Source: Proteles cristata cristata
Lineage: Eukaryota > Chordata > Mammalia > Carnivora > Hyaenidae
NCBI GenBank assembly: GCA_017311185.1
Contig: JAESUZ010000124.1
Location: 124,001 to 188,000 of the forward strand
Length of the DNA stretch: 64,000 bases
Direction of reading: 5' to 3'
Part shown: piece after piece, positions 46,294 through 56,884 of the stretch
Numbering within the stretch: position 1 is the first letter of the stretch
How the letters are laid out: each line of letters begins with the position of its first letter
Program-made: the position numbers and the translations under genes
The notes under the pieces: generated by a model
What the model saw: the letters and a program-made list of their open reading frames with translations, nothing else
Told to the model about the DNA's origin: nothing
Database searches by the model: none

Positions 46294-46358
46294 CTGCGTG
46301 TTATATGGAAACCAACTTGACAGTAAACTATTTGTAAACTAAGTAAATAAATAAGAAA
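46294..46358 (+). mobile_element. ultra-short felid L1 3' end
   Basis: About 65 bases: 'ggaaaccaacttgacagtaa' and 'actatttgtaaa' from the felid L1 3' UTR end, then an A-rich tail. The 18-base TSD AGAAAAGAGGTCTTGCCA is exact at 46276-46293 and 46359-46376. Confidence 0.9.
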
Positions 46359-46376
46359 AGAAAAGAGGTCTTGCCA

Positions 46377-47450
46377 TGAATAGACATTTTTCCAAAGAAG
46401 ACATATAGATGGCCAACAGACACATGAAAAAAATGCTCACAGTCACTCATCATCAGGGAAATACAAATCCAAACTACAATGAGATACCACTTCACACCTG
46501 TCAGAATGGCTAAAATCAACAACACAAGAAACCACAGGCGTTGGTGAGGATGTGGAGAAAGGGGAACCATCTTACACTGTTCCCGGGAATGTAAATTGGT
46601 GCAGCCACTCTGGAAAACAGTACAGAGGTGTCTCAAAAAGTTAAATGTACAACTACCTTACGATCTAGCAATTGCACTACTAGGTATTTACCCCCAAATT
46701 ACAAAGGGAGTAATTCAGAGAGATACATGCACCCTGATGTTTATACCATCATTATCTACAATAGCCAAATTATGGAAAGGACCCAAATATCCATCAGCTG
46801 GCGAATGAGTAAAGAAGATGTGGTGTGTATACATATAATGGAATATTACTCGGCCATCAAAAAGAATGAAATCTTGCCATTTGCAGTGACATGGACGGAA
46901 CTAGACAGTATTATGCTAAGTGAAATAAGTCAATCAGAGAAAGACAAATACCATATTATTTCACTCACATGTGCAATTTAAGAATCAAAACAGGGGTGCT
47001 TGGGTGGCTCAGTTGGTTGACCATCCAACTCTTGATTTCAGCTCAGGTCATGATCTTAGCGTCATGGGATCAGGCCCCGAGTCGGCCTCCACATTGACCA
47101 TGGAGCCTGCTTAAGAGTCTCTCTCTCTCTTCCTCTGCCCCTCTTCCCCACTCACACTATCTCTTTCTCTCTCTAAAATTAAAAAAAAAATTAAAAATGA
47201 AGCAAACTAAATGATCGTAAGGGAAAAAAGAGAGAGGCCAACCAAGAAACAGACTCTTAACTACAGAGAACTGATGGCTATCAGAGGGGAGGTGGGTGGG
47301 GGGATGGGTTAAACAGGTGATGGAGATTAAGGAGTGCACTTGTGACGAGCATCAGGTGTTATATGTAAGTGTCGAATCAGTAAATTATACACCTGAACTA
47401 ATATTACACTGTATGTTAACTAACTGGAGTTTAAATAAAAACTTAAAAAA
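46377..47450 (+). mobile_element. carnivore L1, 5'-truncated, split by SINE
   Basis: Sense L1 from the ORF2 C-terminal region (TTTTCCAAAGAAGACATATA on) through [15 protein letters not shown] (near 46.66 kb) and MEYYSAIKKNEILP (near 46.85 kb) to the 3' end 'gttaactaactggagtttaa' and a poly(A). A frame shift near 46.63-46.81 kb breaks the coding frame. A third related copy of the flanking target lies at 47451-47464. Confidence 0.9.
46993..47196 (+). mobile_element. CAN-SINE, intermediate subtype
   Basis: Head 'ggggtgcttgggtggctcag', body 'catgggatcaggccccgagt', CT block, and tail 'aaaattaaaaaaaaaattaa'. It inserted in the L1 3' UTR. The TSD is not clear. Confidence 0.92.
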
Positions 47451-47464
47451 AGAGAAGTCTTGCA

Positions 47465-47848
47465 TTATGGAATCCCATTTTATGCCAGGCACTGTTCTTG
47501 TTTCTGAGTGCTCTTCTCTACCTTCCTGCTAGCATTAAGTCCCCCTCTTGCCTTAGCCATTGCATTAATATTTATAACATCTGATCAACCCGTCACATAT
47601 GCTCACTGGGCACACACTATGACTTCTTTACCTTCTCTCCCCCCCTCCCACCCCCCACACACACTGTTCTGCAATACTATGTGTCTTCCCTCATTCCTAA
47701 AATCATCTCTTTTCACCTTCAGCCACATGCTAAACTCAGTCAGCTGCTGAGGACAAGCTTAAAAGTCTCATTTTTTAGCCAGAGAGATGTTCAACCTTTA
47801 TTAAAGGAAAAATATTCTTACAGACTTCCAGTACTAACTTACATTCAT
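47465..47848. other. unassigned, no gene seen
   Basis: A 'cctcccaccccccacacaca' C/A-rich patch near 47.64 kb. Frames of up to 80 residues without motifs. Confidence 0.4.
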
Positions 47849-48394
47849 TGGGGACGAAAAATTTTCCTCTACCCTCCAAAATTCTTCTGGCTGGTCTAAG
47901 AATCACATTGACATGAGACAGATTAACAGGAAGAAAATCAAATTTAATTACATAGCTGTGGGGAATTTATGTAAACTTGAGATCCCAAAGACAGTTAGGC
48001 AAGATAAGGTATATATGTCAACCTGAACTAGAAGAAGGGCTTAGGGGTCTCGAGCTTCAAAGGGAAGGAAGACAATTCACAGGAAGAATGGAAAGAGTAA
48101 ATGTTTGATAAACAAATGTTTGGTGGGCCATCCGGAAACAATGGACCATAGAGAGGAATTTCGTCAAACAGGCCTTGGTACATTCCTCACTGTCTACTGT
48201 ACCTAGTTCATATCATAATGTAGTTATTGATGGTGATGGCTCTCTTCCTGGAGCAGATCATCTATCTAAATTCTTTTCCACAGTTAGAGGGAATGTCAAA
48301 GCTTTTTCTTGAGTATTTTTGGGCCTTGATTTGGCTTGAAATAATCCACATATCAAAGTGGCACATCTCAGGTTACGCATTCTGAACCCCTACA
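47849..48394 (-). mobile_element. LTR-like block
   Basis: On the minus strand it begins TGTAGGGGTTCAGAATGCG at 48394. Its right-hand U5-like end contains 'ttcctgttaatctgtctcat' and 'agaccagccagaagaattt', a pattern I associate with ERV LTR ends. No internal region follows on either side. The family and the 3' edge are uncertain, and no TSD could be confirmed. Confidence 0.45.
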
Positions 48395-48883
48395 CATTTT
48401 TTATCATAATGTTATAAATATGCAAAAACATAATGTATGAATAGGTCTTGTCTTGCATGCTCTGTAACAGCCAGGAATTCTTGTAAGGACTTTCAGTGAC
48501 TAAGCTTATTTTATATGCATAAAAATCTTAGGATGTAAAAACTATTATCCTGTTAATAAACAAGAAAAAGTTAATTGTGTCAATTTGAAGATTTAATTGG
48601 TTTATTAAGTGATTTATGAGTTGGGCAGCATCCCATCCAGTCAGTAGAGGGGAGCTCCGAAGAGTTGTATGAGATGGAAGGCTTTTATAGAAAGCAGCAT
48701 TGGTCAAGGACATTATTAGCAAAAGAAAAGAAAGGATTATTCCAGGCAAGGTCATCTTCTCTTTGGGTAAATGGCAGGGAGCCTTCTTCGGTCCATTACT
48801 TCATCTTTCTTTGGAAGATGGAAAGGGTCCATGTGACAGATCATCACATAGATGCTGACCAGAAAATTCCTGACCAACCAGTT
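48395..48883. other. unassigned, no gene seen
   Basis: No recognised feature. The 98-residue plus frame (48665-48961) runs into the L1 insertion and has no motif. Confidence 0.4.
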
Positions 48884-48897
48884 AAAACTACATTCCT

Positions 48898-49106
48898 CAG
48901 TTTTTGTCAGCATTCAAGAGTCTCTCATGGTTTGCCTCTCTCCCTTTCCCCCACCAGCTGACAAAAACTGAGGACTGATGGATGTGGGGGGGGAGTGAGG
49001 ATGGGCATGGAGGAGGACACTTGTGGGGATGAGCACTGGCTGTTATGTGGAAACTAATTTGACAATAAACTATTTGTAAAAAAAAAAGGGGAAAAAAAAG
49101 AAAAAG
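48898..49106 (+). mobile_element. felid L1 3' end with 5' inversion (twin priming)
   Basis: The left 60 bases (48898-48957) are L1 3' UTR in reverse ('cagcattcaagagtctctca'). The right part (48958-49106) is L1 3' UTR in sense, ending 'gacaataaactatttgtaaa' and an A-rich tail. The junction carries a 16-base perfect inverted repeat (CCTCAGTTTTTGTCAG at 48895-48910 and its complement near 48957-48972). The 14-base TSD AAAACTACATTCCT is exact at 48884-48897 and 49107-49120. Confidence 0.92.
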
Positions 49107-49120
49107 AAAACTACATTCCT

Positions 49121-49438
49121 AAGGAAGGTTGGAAACTGCAATTAGGTTAGGTATTAAACCCCAATTTGGTGACATGGCCTAGTACAAATGAGTCCATTTG
49201 GGGCCTGTGGGGTATGTTTGGTCTTGTTGTTTGTTTGTTTGTTTGTTGACAATCCCTATTTTATAGGAACGAGTTTTCAAACATAGACATGATCATTGCA
49301 GATCCACAACATTATCCTGTATTCTCCTCATAAATGTTTATGTCTTACAGATAGTAAGAAAACATTTTAAAATGGTTTATGAACAAGGTAATAAAACCAA
49401 TAAAATTAAAACAACACACACCCCATACACATATATGT
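49121..49438. other. unassigned, no gene seen
   Basis: Includes a short TTTG run near 49.23 kb. Nothing else recognised. Confidence 0.4.
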
Positions 49439-49440
49439 CA

Positions 49441-49468
<28 letters not shown>
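49439..49468. repeat. (TG)n microsatellite
   Basis: About 14 TG units. Confidence 0.95.
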
Positions 49469-49471
<3 letters not shown>

Positions 49472-51689
49472 ACAGAGAGATAGAGAATATGGAGGAAGAG
49501 AGCGTTGTGGCAGGAGGCCTTTCCATATGCCAATTTCTGTATGCGTCAGTTTTGCTTCAGTTACAGACAGTCCCCCCAAACTCCAAAACTTCATGGCCAA
49601 TGATCATAAACATTTATTCCTCACTCGTGTTGCACGTTGGAGGTAACAAGCCAGCTGTGGGGCCGCTCTGTGGACTGCGGCTTTGCTTGGCTCTGATTGG
49701 CTCTGCCTCACTTTGTCTTCTTGTTCTAGCACACAGACTGAAGGAACACTCAAGTTAGGATCTGTAGAAACTCAGATCAGGAGGCTCAGCCAAAGCACCC
49801 AACCATATTTAAAGCTTTTGTTTGAACTTCGTCTACATCAAGTTACCTCATATTTTATTGGCCAAGGTAAGTTATATGGCCAAGTCCAGAATCAATGTGG
49901 CAGAGGGGTCGTCTTACAAAGAAGCGAGGGAATGAACAGTTGTGAACAGCCAGACAGTAGATCACATCTTCTTTATGTGTTTAAAGATGGCGAGGCCAAA
50001 TCTTGTTAGCAGTTACCCCACAGCTATCTTACAGTCTTACCACAGTCCATGCTTATTGACCAAGAGAGCTAATTCAAGAAAGAGGTTCTCTGGAATAAAT
50101 ATTGCAATTGCCTTTATCCTCTCATTTAATGGCAAAGATTTGTGCATTAGTGGCATGCTAATTCGAAAGAATATTAAAGGACTAAAATATTTTTTAAAAA
50201 ACCAGGCCCTTTCTTGCTTCGGTATTAACACAACTTATTCTGCCTAGGCTCCAGTTAGGCTTGTCCTTTCAATCAGAGAGGTTTTAGGATGCACTCAGAG
50301 AATCATATACCTTTACGTCCTTTTTTGTTACCTTAATTACTTTCCTATTTGCACTCCAAATTCTGCTTTATTGAAATCCAATTCAAATTCAGATTATGGT
50401 CTTTGAATAAGAAGGCAATGCAAACCTGTGCTTATTGTTGCAAATGGCCCTTGGAGAAATCTGAAGCTTCTGTAATGCTCCCTAAAAAAAAAAAATAAGA
50501 AGAAAGTGAATGTTCTTTTTGATCTAGACAGAGGACAGTTGGACTAAAATGCCTATGGCAATGGGAAGCCAACATTCTTAAGAAGAATATGATTTATGTA
50601 AAACTCATTTATTTTAGCATTACATCATCAGCACTGGATCAATTTGATGTTAATGTTTAATTCAGTATGTCCATTTTGCTAGGCAAACTACAAGTCCTGC
50701 TGTTAACTTTCTGGTTAATTCAGCTTTCTACAAATGTATTTTCCTTTTATTGGAGCCTTTAAGGTACTTGACCTCAATCTATGCTACCCGCACCCCATTT
50801 CTTTTTATTGCATGGATCATTTGTTTCAAGGGGACATGTGATAACCTTCTAAAAGAGTTTCTTTATTTTACTGTGTCCCTGGCTGTTCTTTCTTAACTTC
50901 GGAGCTCCAGTCTCAGTATATATGAACATTCGGAGCTCCACATTACTAAATTAGAGAAGCTGAATTAACAGTGAAGTGTGACTTAGATGGTGCAAATGGG
51001 ACTGTGGAAATTCATCATAGATGGTCATGTCTGGCCAGAGAGAGGGACAGAGGCTAATGAGTTCGGAACATGCTACCTCAAAATGTGGCACCTTGACATA
51101 TGAAATATTTTCAGCTGGAGTAATTTGAGAAATGGCAGGTGCTGGGAGGACTCTGGCTTTCCCCTGCGACAGGTCATAACCTCTTCAGGTGAGAGGTACC
51201 CTTCCCATACCTGGAAGGAAAGAGCATTCCTGTCTCTGCAGAGGGAGGGGCGCTGAGGGGAATTTGAATGAAGAGGCCTTGCCAGGTTTCCCCCTTAGCT
51301 CTGACCCTTCTGTCGTATCATATTTTTTCCATGACTTTTCACTCTTCATCAACGCTACTATAAGAACACTCAGGTTTTACGGTTTCTTTAGATTTTCATT
51401 GCTTTATGAAGGCTCCTATGCCATGTAAAGATTATATTAAATTAATTTGTATGCTTCTCTTGTTAATCCGATCTTTTATTTTAGATACCCAGATGAGAAC
51501 CCAAGATGAGGAGAGGAAAGATAGTTCTCCCTTGCAAAGTAAATGTGTCATCTGGTCATGTTCAACCTAATAAACAGGAAATGTACTGAATTTTAATATC
51601 TCATTTGATTTATAAGTTAATAGGAGAAAATTAGGCTGTACCTCTATAGCAGGAAAAATGGTAGATCCTATGATAGACTGCATAATTGT
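49469..51689. other. unassigned, no gene seen
   Basis: About 2.2 kb. Frames of 100-128 residues near 49.4-50.25 kb overlap in different phases and lack motifs. 49600-49760 ('aacatttattcctcactcgt...') could be an old MaLR-type LTR fragment, low confidence. Confidence 0.35.
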
Positions 51690-51850
51690 TACCCAGATTT
51701 CATCTACAAATCAGCAGCAGCATAACCTCAGTGGTTGGTAGAAACGCAGAATCTCAGGATTGATTCTTGACCCACTGAATCAGAATCTAAAATTTTTTAC
51801 AAGGTCTCCAGGGACTTGTAGAACATTAAAGTTCAAGAAGAGCATACCAG
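51690..51850 (+). repeat. MER5-type (hAT-Charlie) fragment
   Basis: 'gtagaaacgcagaatctcag', 'acccactgaatcagaatcta' and 'gaacattaaagttcaagaag' match the MER5A/B pattern. MER5 is a nonautonomous hAT DNA transposon without coding capacity. Confidence 0.75.
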
Positions 51851-52089
51851 GGGATTGGACGTATCATTTCACCAAATACAGACTAGGAATAGACCAAGGC
51901 TGAATGATGAACATGGCAATTTTTGTTCTTTTGATATAGGTTGTTTCTGGTACCCTACCAAATTCTTCTTCCACCACTGTCCCTCCCTTTCCCTCACTTT
52001 CACCTCCACCTACTCTACTCTCCAGCTCCCAAAGCGTTTCAGTTGCTTCACTGGGCCAAGGCTTCCCAAAAGCCTTCATCAAAACCAAG
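51851..52089. other. unassigned, no gene seen
   Basis: Open frames of about 80 residues on both strands; a T/C-rich patch near 51.97 kb. No motif. Confidence 0.4.
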
Positions 52090-52218
52090 TCTCCATCTAA
52101 GCTGGACATTGGAATCCTGTTAAAGCTTGAAAAAATTGGTACCAGAGTCTCCCTCAGAGATTCTGATCTAATTAATCTGGTGGAAATCCTGATGTGCAGC
52201 TAAGGTTGAAAACCAGTC
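52090..52218 (+). repeat. MER5A-like fragment
   Basis: 'cattggaatcctgttaaagc', 'cagagattctgatctaatta' and 'gatgtgcagctaaggttgaa' follow the near-palindromic MER5A consensus. Confidence 0.75.
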
Positions 52219-53086
52219 CACTAGTCCTCCTTTTGAATTCTTTTTGGAGACAGTTGGATTGATTTTCTCTGTTCCATGAGTTAACACTAAAGGATTTATA
52301 CATATTAATGATTTTCTTGATAAATACAAAGAGTGTTTGCATTTTGACTGGACATTACCTCAACCGAGAGACTAATCTCTAGTGGGTTTGGATTTCATAC
52401 TCCTCTAGGGAGCTACTCTAATCAAAGAAGGAGAGTAGCTGCCATCTTCTACTGATGGCGGGGGGCAGTGGCTGAGGACATTCAGAGGGCAACTTGATAT
52501 CTTCCCAACGGGGCAAAGAGTAGCCATTGCTTTTAAGATAAGGAAGTAGAGTCTGCTTTTTGGGGCTCATGAACGAGGAGTTCCTGCCTACTTGGTACAT
52601 TTTGGCTGACTGGGTAGAAAGCACCCATGTTGCTCCCCTCTTCCAAAATGGTTAAAAACATGCAAGAAATCCAAAGCTTTGGGAATGATCAGACTTTGGT
52701 GATGCTTGTCATCTCTCTGTATGGCTTACGAGTTGGGGGACAAAAATGTGGAGGGCTTCCTTTTCCTAGGAGAAATCCAATTCTATTCTCCTACCATGGA
52801 GGAGCCAAAAAAAAATCTAAAACATCTTCTGCTTTGTCTCTACTCCTCAATGAATATTTGTTTATTGCCTAACCAGCACCTATTCCATACTTCTTCCTTC
52901 CTAACAGGACGCAGTCATATCCTATTATGGGACAGCTATGCTTTCTGGGTGGAATTATCCTCCCTGCCAGCTCTAAGAGTGGGTCCTAATTGGCCCAAAC
53001 ACTTGTCCCAGTAACTGGTTCAGGGATAAGTTATAACCTGGCTCTAAGCCAATCAACATAAGAGATGTCCTGGCCAGGTAGGTAGT
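52219..53086. other. unassigned, no gene seen
   Basis: About 0.9 kb with overlapping frames of 68-102 residues, no motif, no recognised repeat. Confidence 0.4.
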
Positions 53087-53260
53087 GTTACAGGCTGAAT
53101 GTTTATGGCCACCTCCCCATGCCTCAAAAATGTATATGTTGATGCCCTAATTCCCAATGTGATCATATTTGGAGGTGGGGACCCTTGTGAGGGAATTAGG
53201 TTTAGAGTAGGTCATGAAAGTAATGCCCTCGTTGTGGGATTAGTGGCCTTATAACTGGAG
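53087..53260 (+). mobile_element. MaLR LTR (MLT1-like), 5' part
   Basis: Starts TGTTACAGGCTGAATG and continues 'tgtatatgttgatgccctaa', 'tttggaggtggggacccttg', 'gaattaggtttagagtaggt' and 'gggattagtggccttataac', which is the 5' half of an MLT1/MST-type LTR. The 3' half is not recognised. Confidence 0.8.
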
Positions 53261-53654
53261 GAAGACAATTGGTTACTATTGTGGATGTGGGGATGGCACA
53301 CGCCTAAGTTGATCCAACCAAGGCAAAGGCCAGACACCATCTAACAGTTGAGGGAAAGAACGCTTTCTCTCTTGGGCTGAACCTGAATAGAAAGCAGATA
53401 GCCCCAGGTGCTTCTTAGAACCTTAGAACCCCCAGTGATGACACCATGGATGACAGCATGGAGAGACAAAAAGAATCCTACCATTGAACTTTCCACTTGC
53501 ATGATATTATCAATGGTTTTATCACATGAACTGCTTTGAGTCAGGATTCCTGTTATTCTGAAACTTAAAATATTCTGATACATGTATTGATCTGGCCAAA
53601 ACACACCTTTGTGCCCCTGTGATGAGTAGAGCACTGTTTTACTAAGTACAAGGC
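53261..53654. other. unassigned
   Basis: May include the diverged 3' half of the MaLR LTR. A 122-residue minus frame (53341-53709) crosses it and the next MER5 fragment, so it is unlikely to code. Confidence 0.35.
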
Positions 53655-53760
53655 TTAGAACTCTAGTTTTCGAATTTATCTGCACGTTGGAATCACCAAG
53701 GAGCTTCAAAAGATGTTGGTGCCTGCATCTAATCCCCCAGAGACTGTGACTTAATTGTTT
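53655..53760. repeat. MER5A-like fragment
   Basis: 'ctgcacgttggaatcaccaa' and 'ggagcttcaaaagatgttgg' follow MER5A. Orientation is not assigned because MER5A is nearly palindromic. Confidence 0.7.
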
Positions 53761-53978
53761 TGGGAGTAACTGAGGCTTTGTGTCTGTCTTATTTGCCTAA
53801 TTTTGGTGGTGAGACAGCAGGTGGCAACTAGAAGGAGCAATTGAAAGACTTCAACATAACAAATAGATAAGCAAATTTTCAAAGCCTAAATTTTAGTGTC
53901 CAGGATGCTCCTTCTCCTAGCCATGGCCCCTTGGACTTTGGGATAAGAGAAGGATGAAATTCCAGTTTATAGACTCTT

Positions 53979-54194
53979 TTTTTTTTAGCTTTATTTATTT
54001 ATTTTGAAAGAGAGAAAGCACAAGTGGGGGGGGGGGCACAGAGAGCGAGGGAAGAAGAGAGAGAGAATCCCAAGCAGGCTCCGCACAATTAGTGCAGAGC
54101 CCGATGTGGGCCTTGAACTCACGAGCTGTGAGATCATGACCTGAGCTGAAATCAAGAGTCAGATGCTTAACTGACTGAGCCACCCAGGCGCCCC
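53979..54194 (-). mobile_element. CAN-SINE
   Basis: Reverse SINE with 'gctttatttatttattttga', a run of ten G near 54.03 kb, 'gatgtgggccttgaactcac' and head 'gccacccaggcgcccc'. An imperfect 18-base TSD (53961-53978 and 54195-54212, three differences) brackets it. Confidence 0.93.
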
Positions 54195-54212
54195 TCCAAC
54201 GTATAGAATCTT

Positions 54213-55318
54213 GACGGGATTTCATTTATCTTGTGATAATCAGGAAACCAAATTAGTGAGTGATGCAATTTTCCGAATTAATTTCAGGAAGCAAATGTTC
54301 ACAAAGGCTCTATAGGTCCCAACGTGACAATATCTTCTCCAACCTATTCTCTGTTCTCCATCACTTTCCGGTCACCATGACAACCCACATAGGCATTAGC
54401 CAAGAAACCTGGAAGGGACATTTTTGGCGTTTTGCCTCCTCTCCTTTCTTCGGCATTTCACAGAATAATTCATATTCCAGAATTTCCTGGGAGAGATGAA
54501 CTAGAGACTTTCAGTTATACAAGTCAGGTCATGGAGAGGGCCATATCCCTATTATAGAGCCATTGAGGACATGACAGAGGTATGCCAAAACAAATATAAC
54601 AGCAGTATAAGAAAGAAAAGGGAAATTTCTATGTAAATATAGGACCACTTAACTTTGGAGGAGAGATGTCAGAGGCCTTATTCAGATCTCAAGAAAAGGA
54701 AAAAGAGCTGAAACTTTTCTGCCTAAATTCATAGTTATTTTGCTTTCATAACAGGCTTCTATATGAATACTATAAAACGGCTTTAGCATTAGGCCTCAGC
54801 AACCTTAACTTGCTAATATTCCTTAACATTTAGTTGTAAGGAAATGTGTCTAGGCTTGGACCTCGTAACTTTCTCTCCACAACAGCTACACGATATATTG
54901 ACCAGCTATTGCTGCTTAACAAATGATTCCAAAGCCCATTGGCACACAACAGGAAACATTTATTAACACTCTAATAGGTCTGAGAACTGGCTGGAATGGC
55001 TCTGCTTCAGATTTTGGGCCAGAGTCTAGTTGCAGTAGCTCTGCTCCATAGTCCTTTCATTCTGGTGATTTGAGGGGTGTGTCCTTCTAGTGACGATGAG
55101 AGAAATACAAGAAGGAAAAGCAAAAACATGACCTCTATTATTGCCAGGGCTTAGAATAGGTACACTATTACTTTCTCCCATGTTCCATTGATCAAAGCAA
55201 GTAGCATTGACCAAGCCCACATCAATAAAGCAGAAAAATATACCCAATGGTATGAAATTCCACCCAATGGTATGAAATTCAAAGTCACATGACAGAGTAC
55301 GGATTCAACGAGAAGTAA
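54213..55318. other. unassigned; possible old LTR from 54.89 kb
   Basis: 'attgctgcttaacaaatgat' and 'aacatttattaacactctaa' near 54.9 kb resemble an old LTR or similar repeat, low confidence. A 20-base tandem duplication lies at 55241-55280. No gene is recognised. Confidence 0.35.
55241..55280. repeat. 20-bp tandem duplication
   Basis: TACCCAATGGTATGAAATTC is followed at once by a copy that differs only in its first base. Confidence 0.95.
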
Positions 55319-55332
55319 AGAATGCGAATCAT

Positions 55333-55503
55333 GGGGCACCTGGGTGGTTCAGTCAGTTAAGCGTCCGACTTCAGCTCAGGTCATGATCTCACAGTTCGTG
55401 GGTTTGAGCCCCATGTCGGGCTCTGTGCTGAGAGCTAGCTCAGAGCCTGGAGCCTGCTTCAGATTCTGTGTCTCCCTCCCTCTCTGACCCTTCCCTGCTC
55501 ACG

Positions 55504-55538
<35 letters not shown>

Positions 55539-55562
55539 AAATAAATAAAACATTTTTAAAAG
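55333..55562 (+). mobile_element. CAN-SINE
   Basis: Head 'ggggcacctgggtggttcag', body 'ttcgtgggtttgagccccat', a long TC tract at about 55507-55538 and tail 'gaaataaataaaacattttt'. A 14-base TSD (AGAATGCGAATCAT at 55319-55332, AGAATGGGAATCAT at 55563-55576) brackets it. Confidence 0.94.
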
Positions 55563-55576
55563 AGAATGGGAATCAT

Positions 55577-56378
55577 AATGTAGTCTGTCGTACATGATAA
55601 AGTCCAGAGTTTAAAGCGGAGGTTGGCAAAGTTTTTCTGTAGAGATAGATAGTGAATATTTCAGGCTCAGTGGGCCATATGGTCTCTGTCACAACTATTC
55701 ATCTCCGCCATTTGCCATTTTAGTGTAAAACCAGCCATAGACAATATTTACATGAATGAGCACGGCTGTATATTCCAATGAAACTTAGTTTATCAGCACT
55801 GAAATTTGAATTTCATACAGTCTTCATGTGTCACAACATATCATTCTTCTTTTGATTTTTTCCCCAACAATTTAAACATGTCAAAACCATTATTAGTTCA
55901 TGGGCTATACAAAACCAAGTAGCAGGCTGGATTTGGCCCACGAGCCATCATTTGCTCACCCTTGCCCCTCCCTTGTCTGCAGCTTCCCAAGTCTCTGCCG
56001 CCGTCTGTCATTCCAAGAACACTAAAACCCCGTTCTGTTTAGTGATGTCTTCCTTTGCCTTTCTTCTTGCCTGCCCCCAGAATTCCCTTCTCCTCTCCCC
56101 TGCCTGTTCGGCAAACTTCTAGTCCTTCTTCGACTCCACTGAGTGTTTTCACATCTGCAGTGCCTTTCCAGATTCCCTGGGACTAAGGTAATTCATTGTC
56201 TATGCCTGCGTTGCATTATACACACCTGTTAGTCTGGGTAGATTCGCTGTGGGAGCATACAGCACTAAAATGGCAATGGCTCGGTGCAATAAACGTTGAC
56301 TTCTCACGTGCATAATGGGGCTGTGGAACCGGCTGAGCATTTGTGCTCTACTCATTCAATCATTTAAGGGCTCACTCT
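55577..56378. other. unassigned, no gene seen
   Basis: 'ggctcagtgggccatatggt' followed by 'aaccagccatagacaatatt' near 55.67 kb has the look of an old interspersed repeat that I cannot name. No gene. Confidence 0.35.
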
Positions 56379-56562
56379 CCCTCGTTTATAAAATGGGAGG
56401 AAACAGTGCCAACTCCTAGGTATGAGTGTGGAGACTGGATGACAGAACAGGCCGATTGCTTACCACAGCGCTTGGCACACAGCCCTCAAAAGTTGTCAGC
56501 TTCCTATAACTGCAAATCAGCATTCCATATGGGAACACGAAGAGCGTTATTATGGGTCAGTC
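56379..56562 (+). repeat. left arm of 184-bp inverted duplication
   Basis: Matches the reverse complement of 58091-58274 with two differences by my count. It contains the 3' part of a MIR ('tttataaaatgggaggaaac', 'cagcgcttggcacacagccc'), but its left flank is not MIR. It is therefore probably the derived copy. Confidence 0.93.
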
Positions 56563-56619
56563 TTCCGGAAGATCCTGCAGATCTCTGTTCTGCAGTCAAA
56601 TTAAGAAAAAGAGCAAGGG

Positions 56620-56867
56620 TTGGGGCGCCTGGGTGGCTTAGTCGGTTAAGCGTCCGACTTTCGCTTAGGTCATGATCTCGCGGTTCGTGGCTTCGAGCCC
56701 CGCGTCGGGCTCTGTGCTGACTGCCAGCTCAGAGCCTGGAGCCTGTTTCAGTCTGTGACTCCCTCTCTCTCTGGCCCTCCCCTGCTCACGCTGTCTCTCT
56801 CTCTCTCTCTCTCTCTCCTAGAAATAAATAAAAACATTTTAAAAAATTAAAAAAGAGAAAAGAAAAA
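56620..56867 (+). mobile_element. CAN-SINE, young felid type
   Basis: Nearly intact felid SINE with 'catgatctcgcggttcgtgg' and tail 'gaaataaataaaaacatttt'. The 17-base TSD AAGAAAAAGAGCAAGGG is exact at 56603-56619 and 56868-56884. It lies between the arms of the inverted duplication. Confidence 0.96.
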
Positions 56868-56884
56868 AAGAAAAAGAGCAAGGG

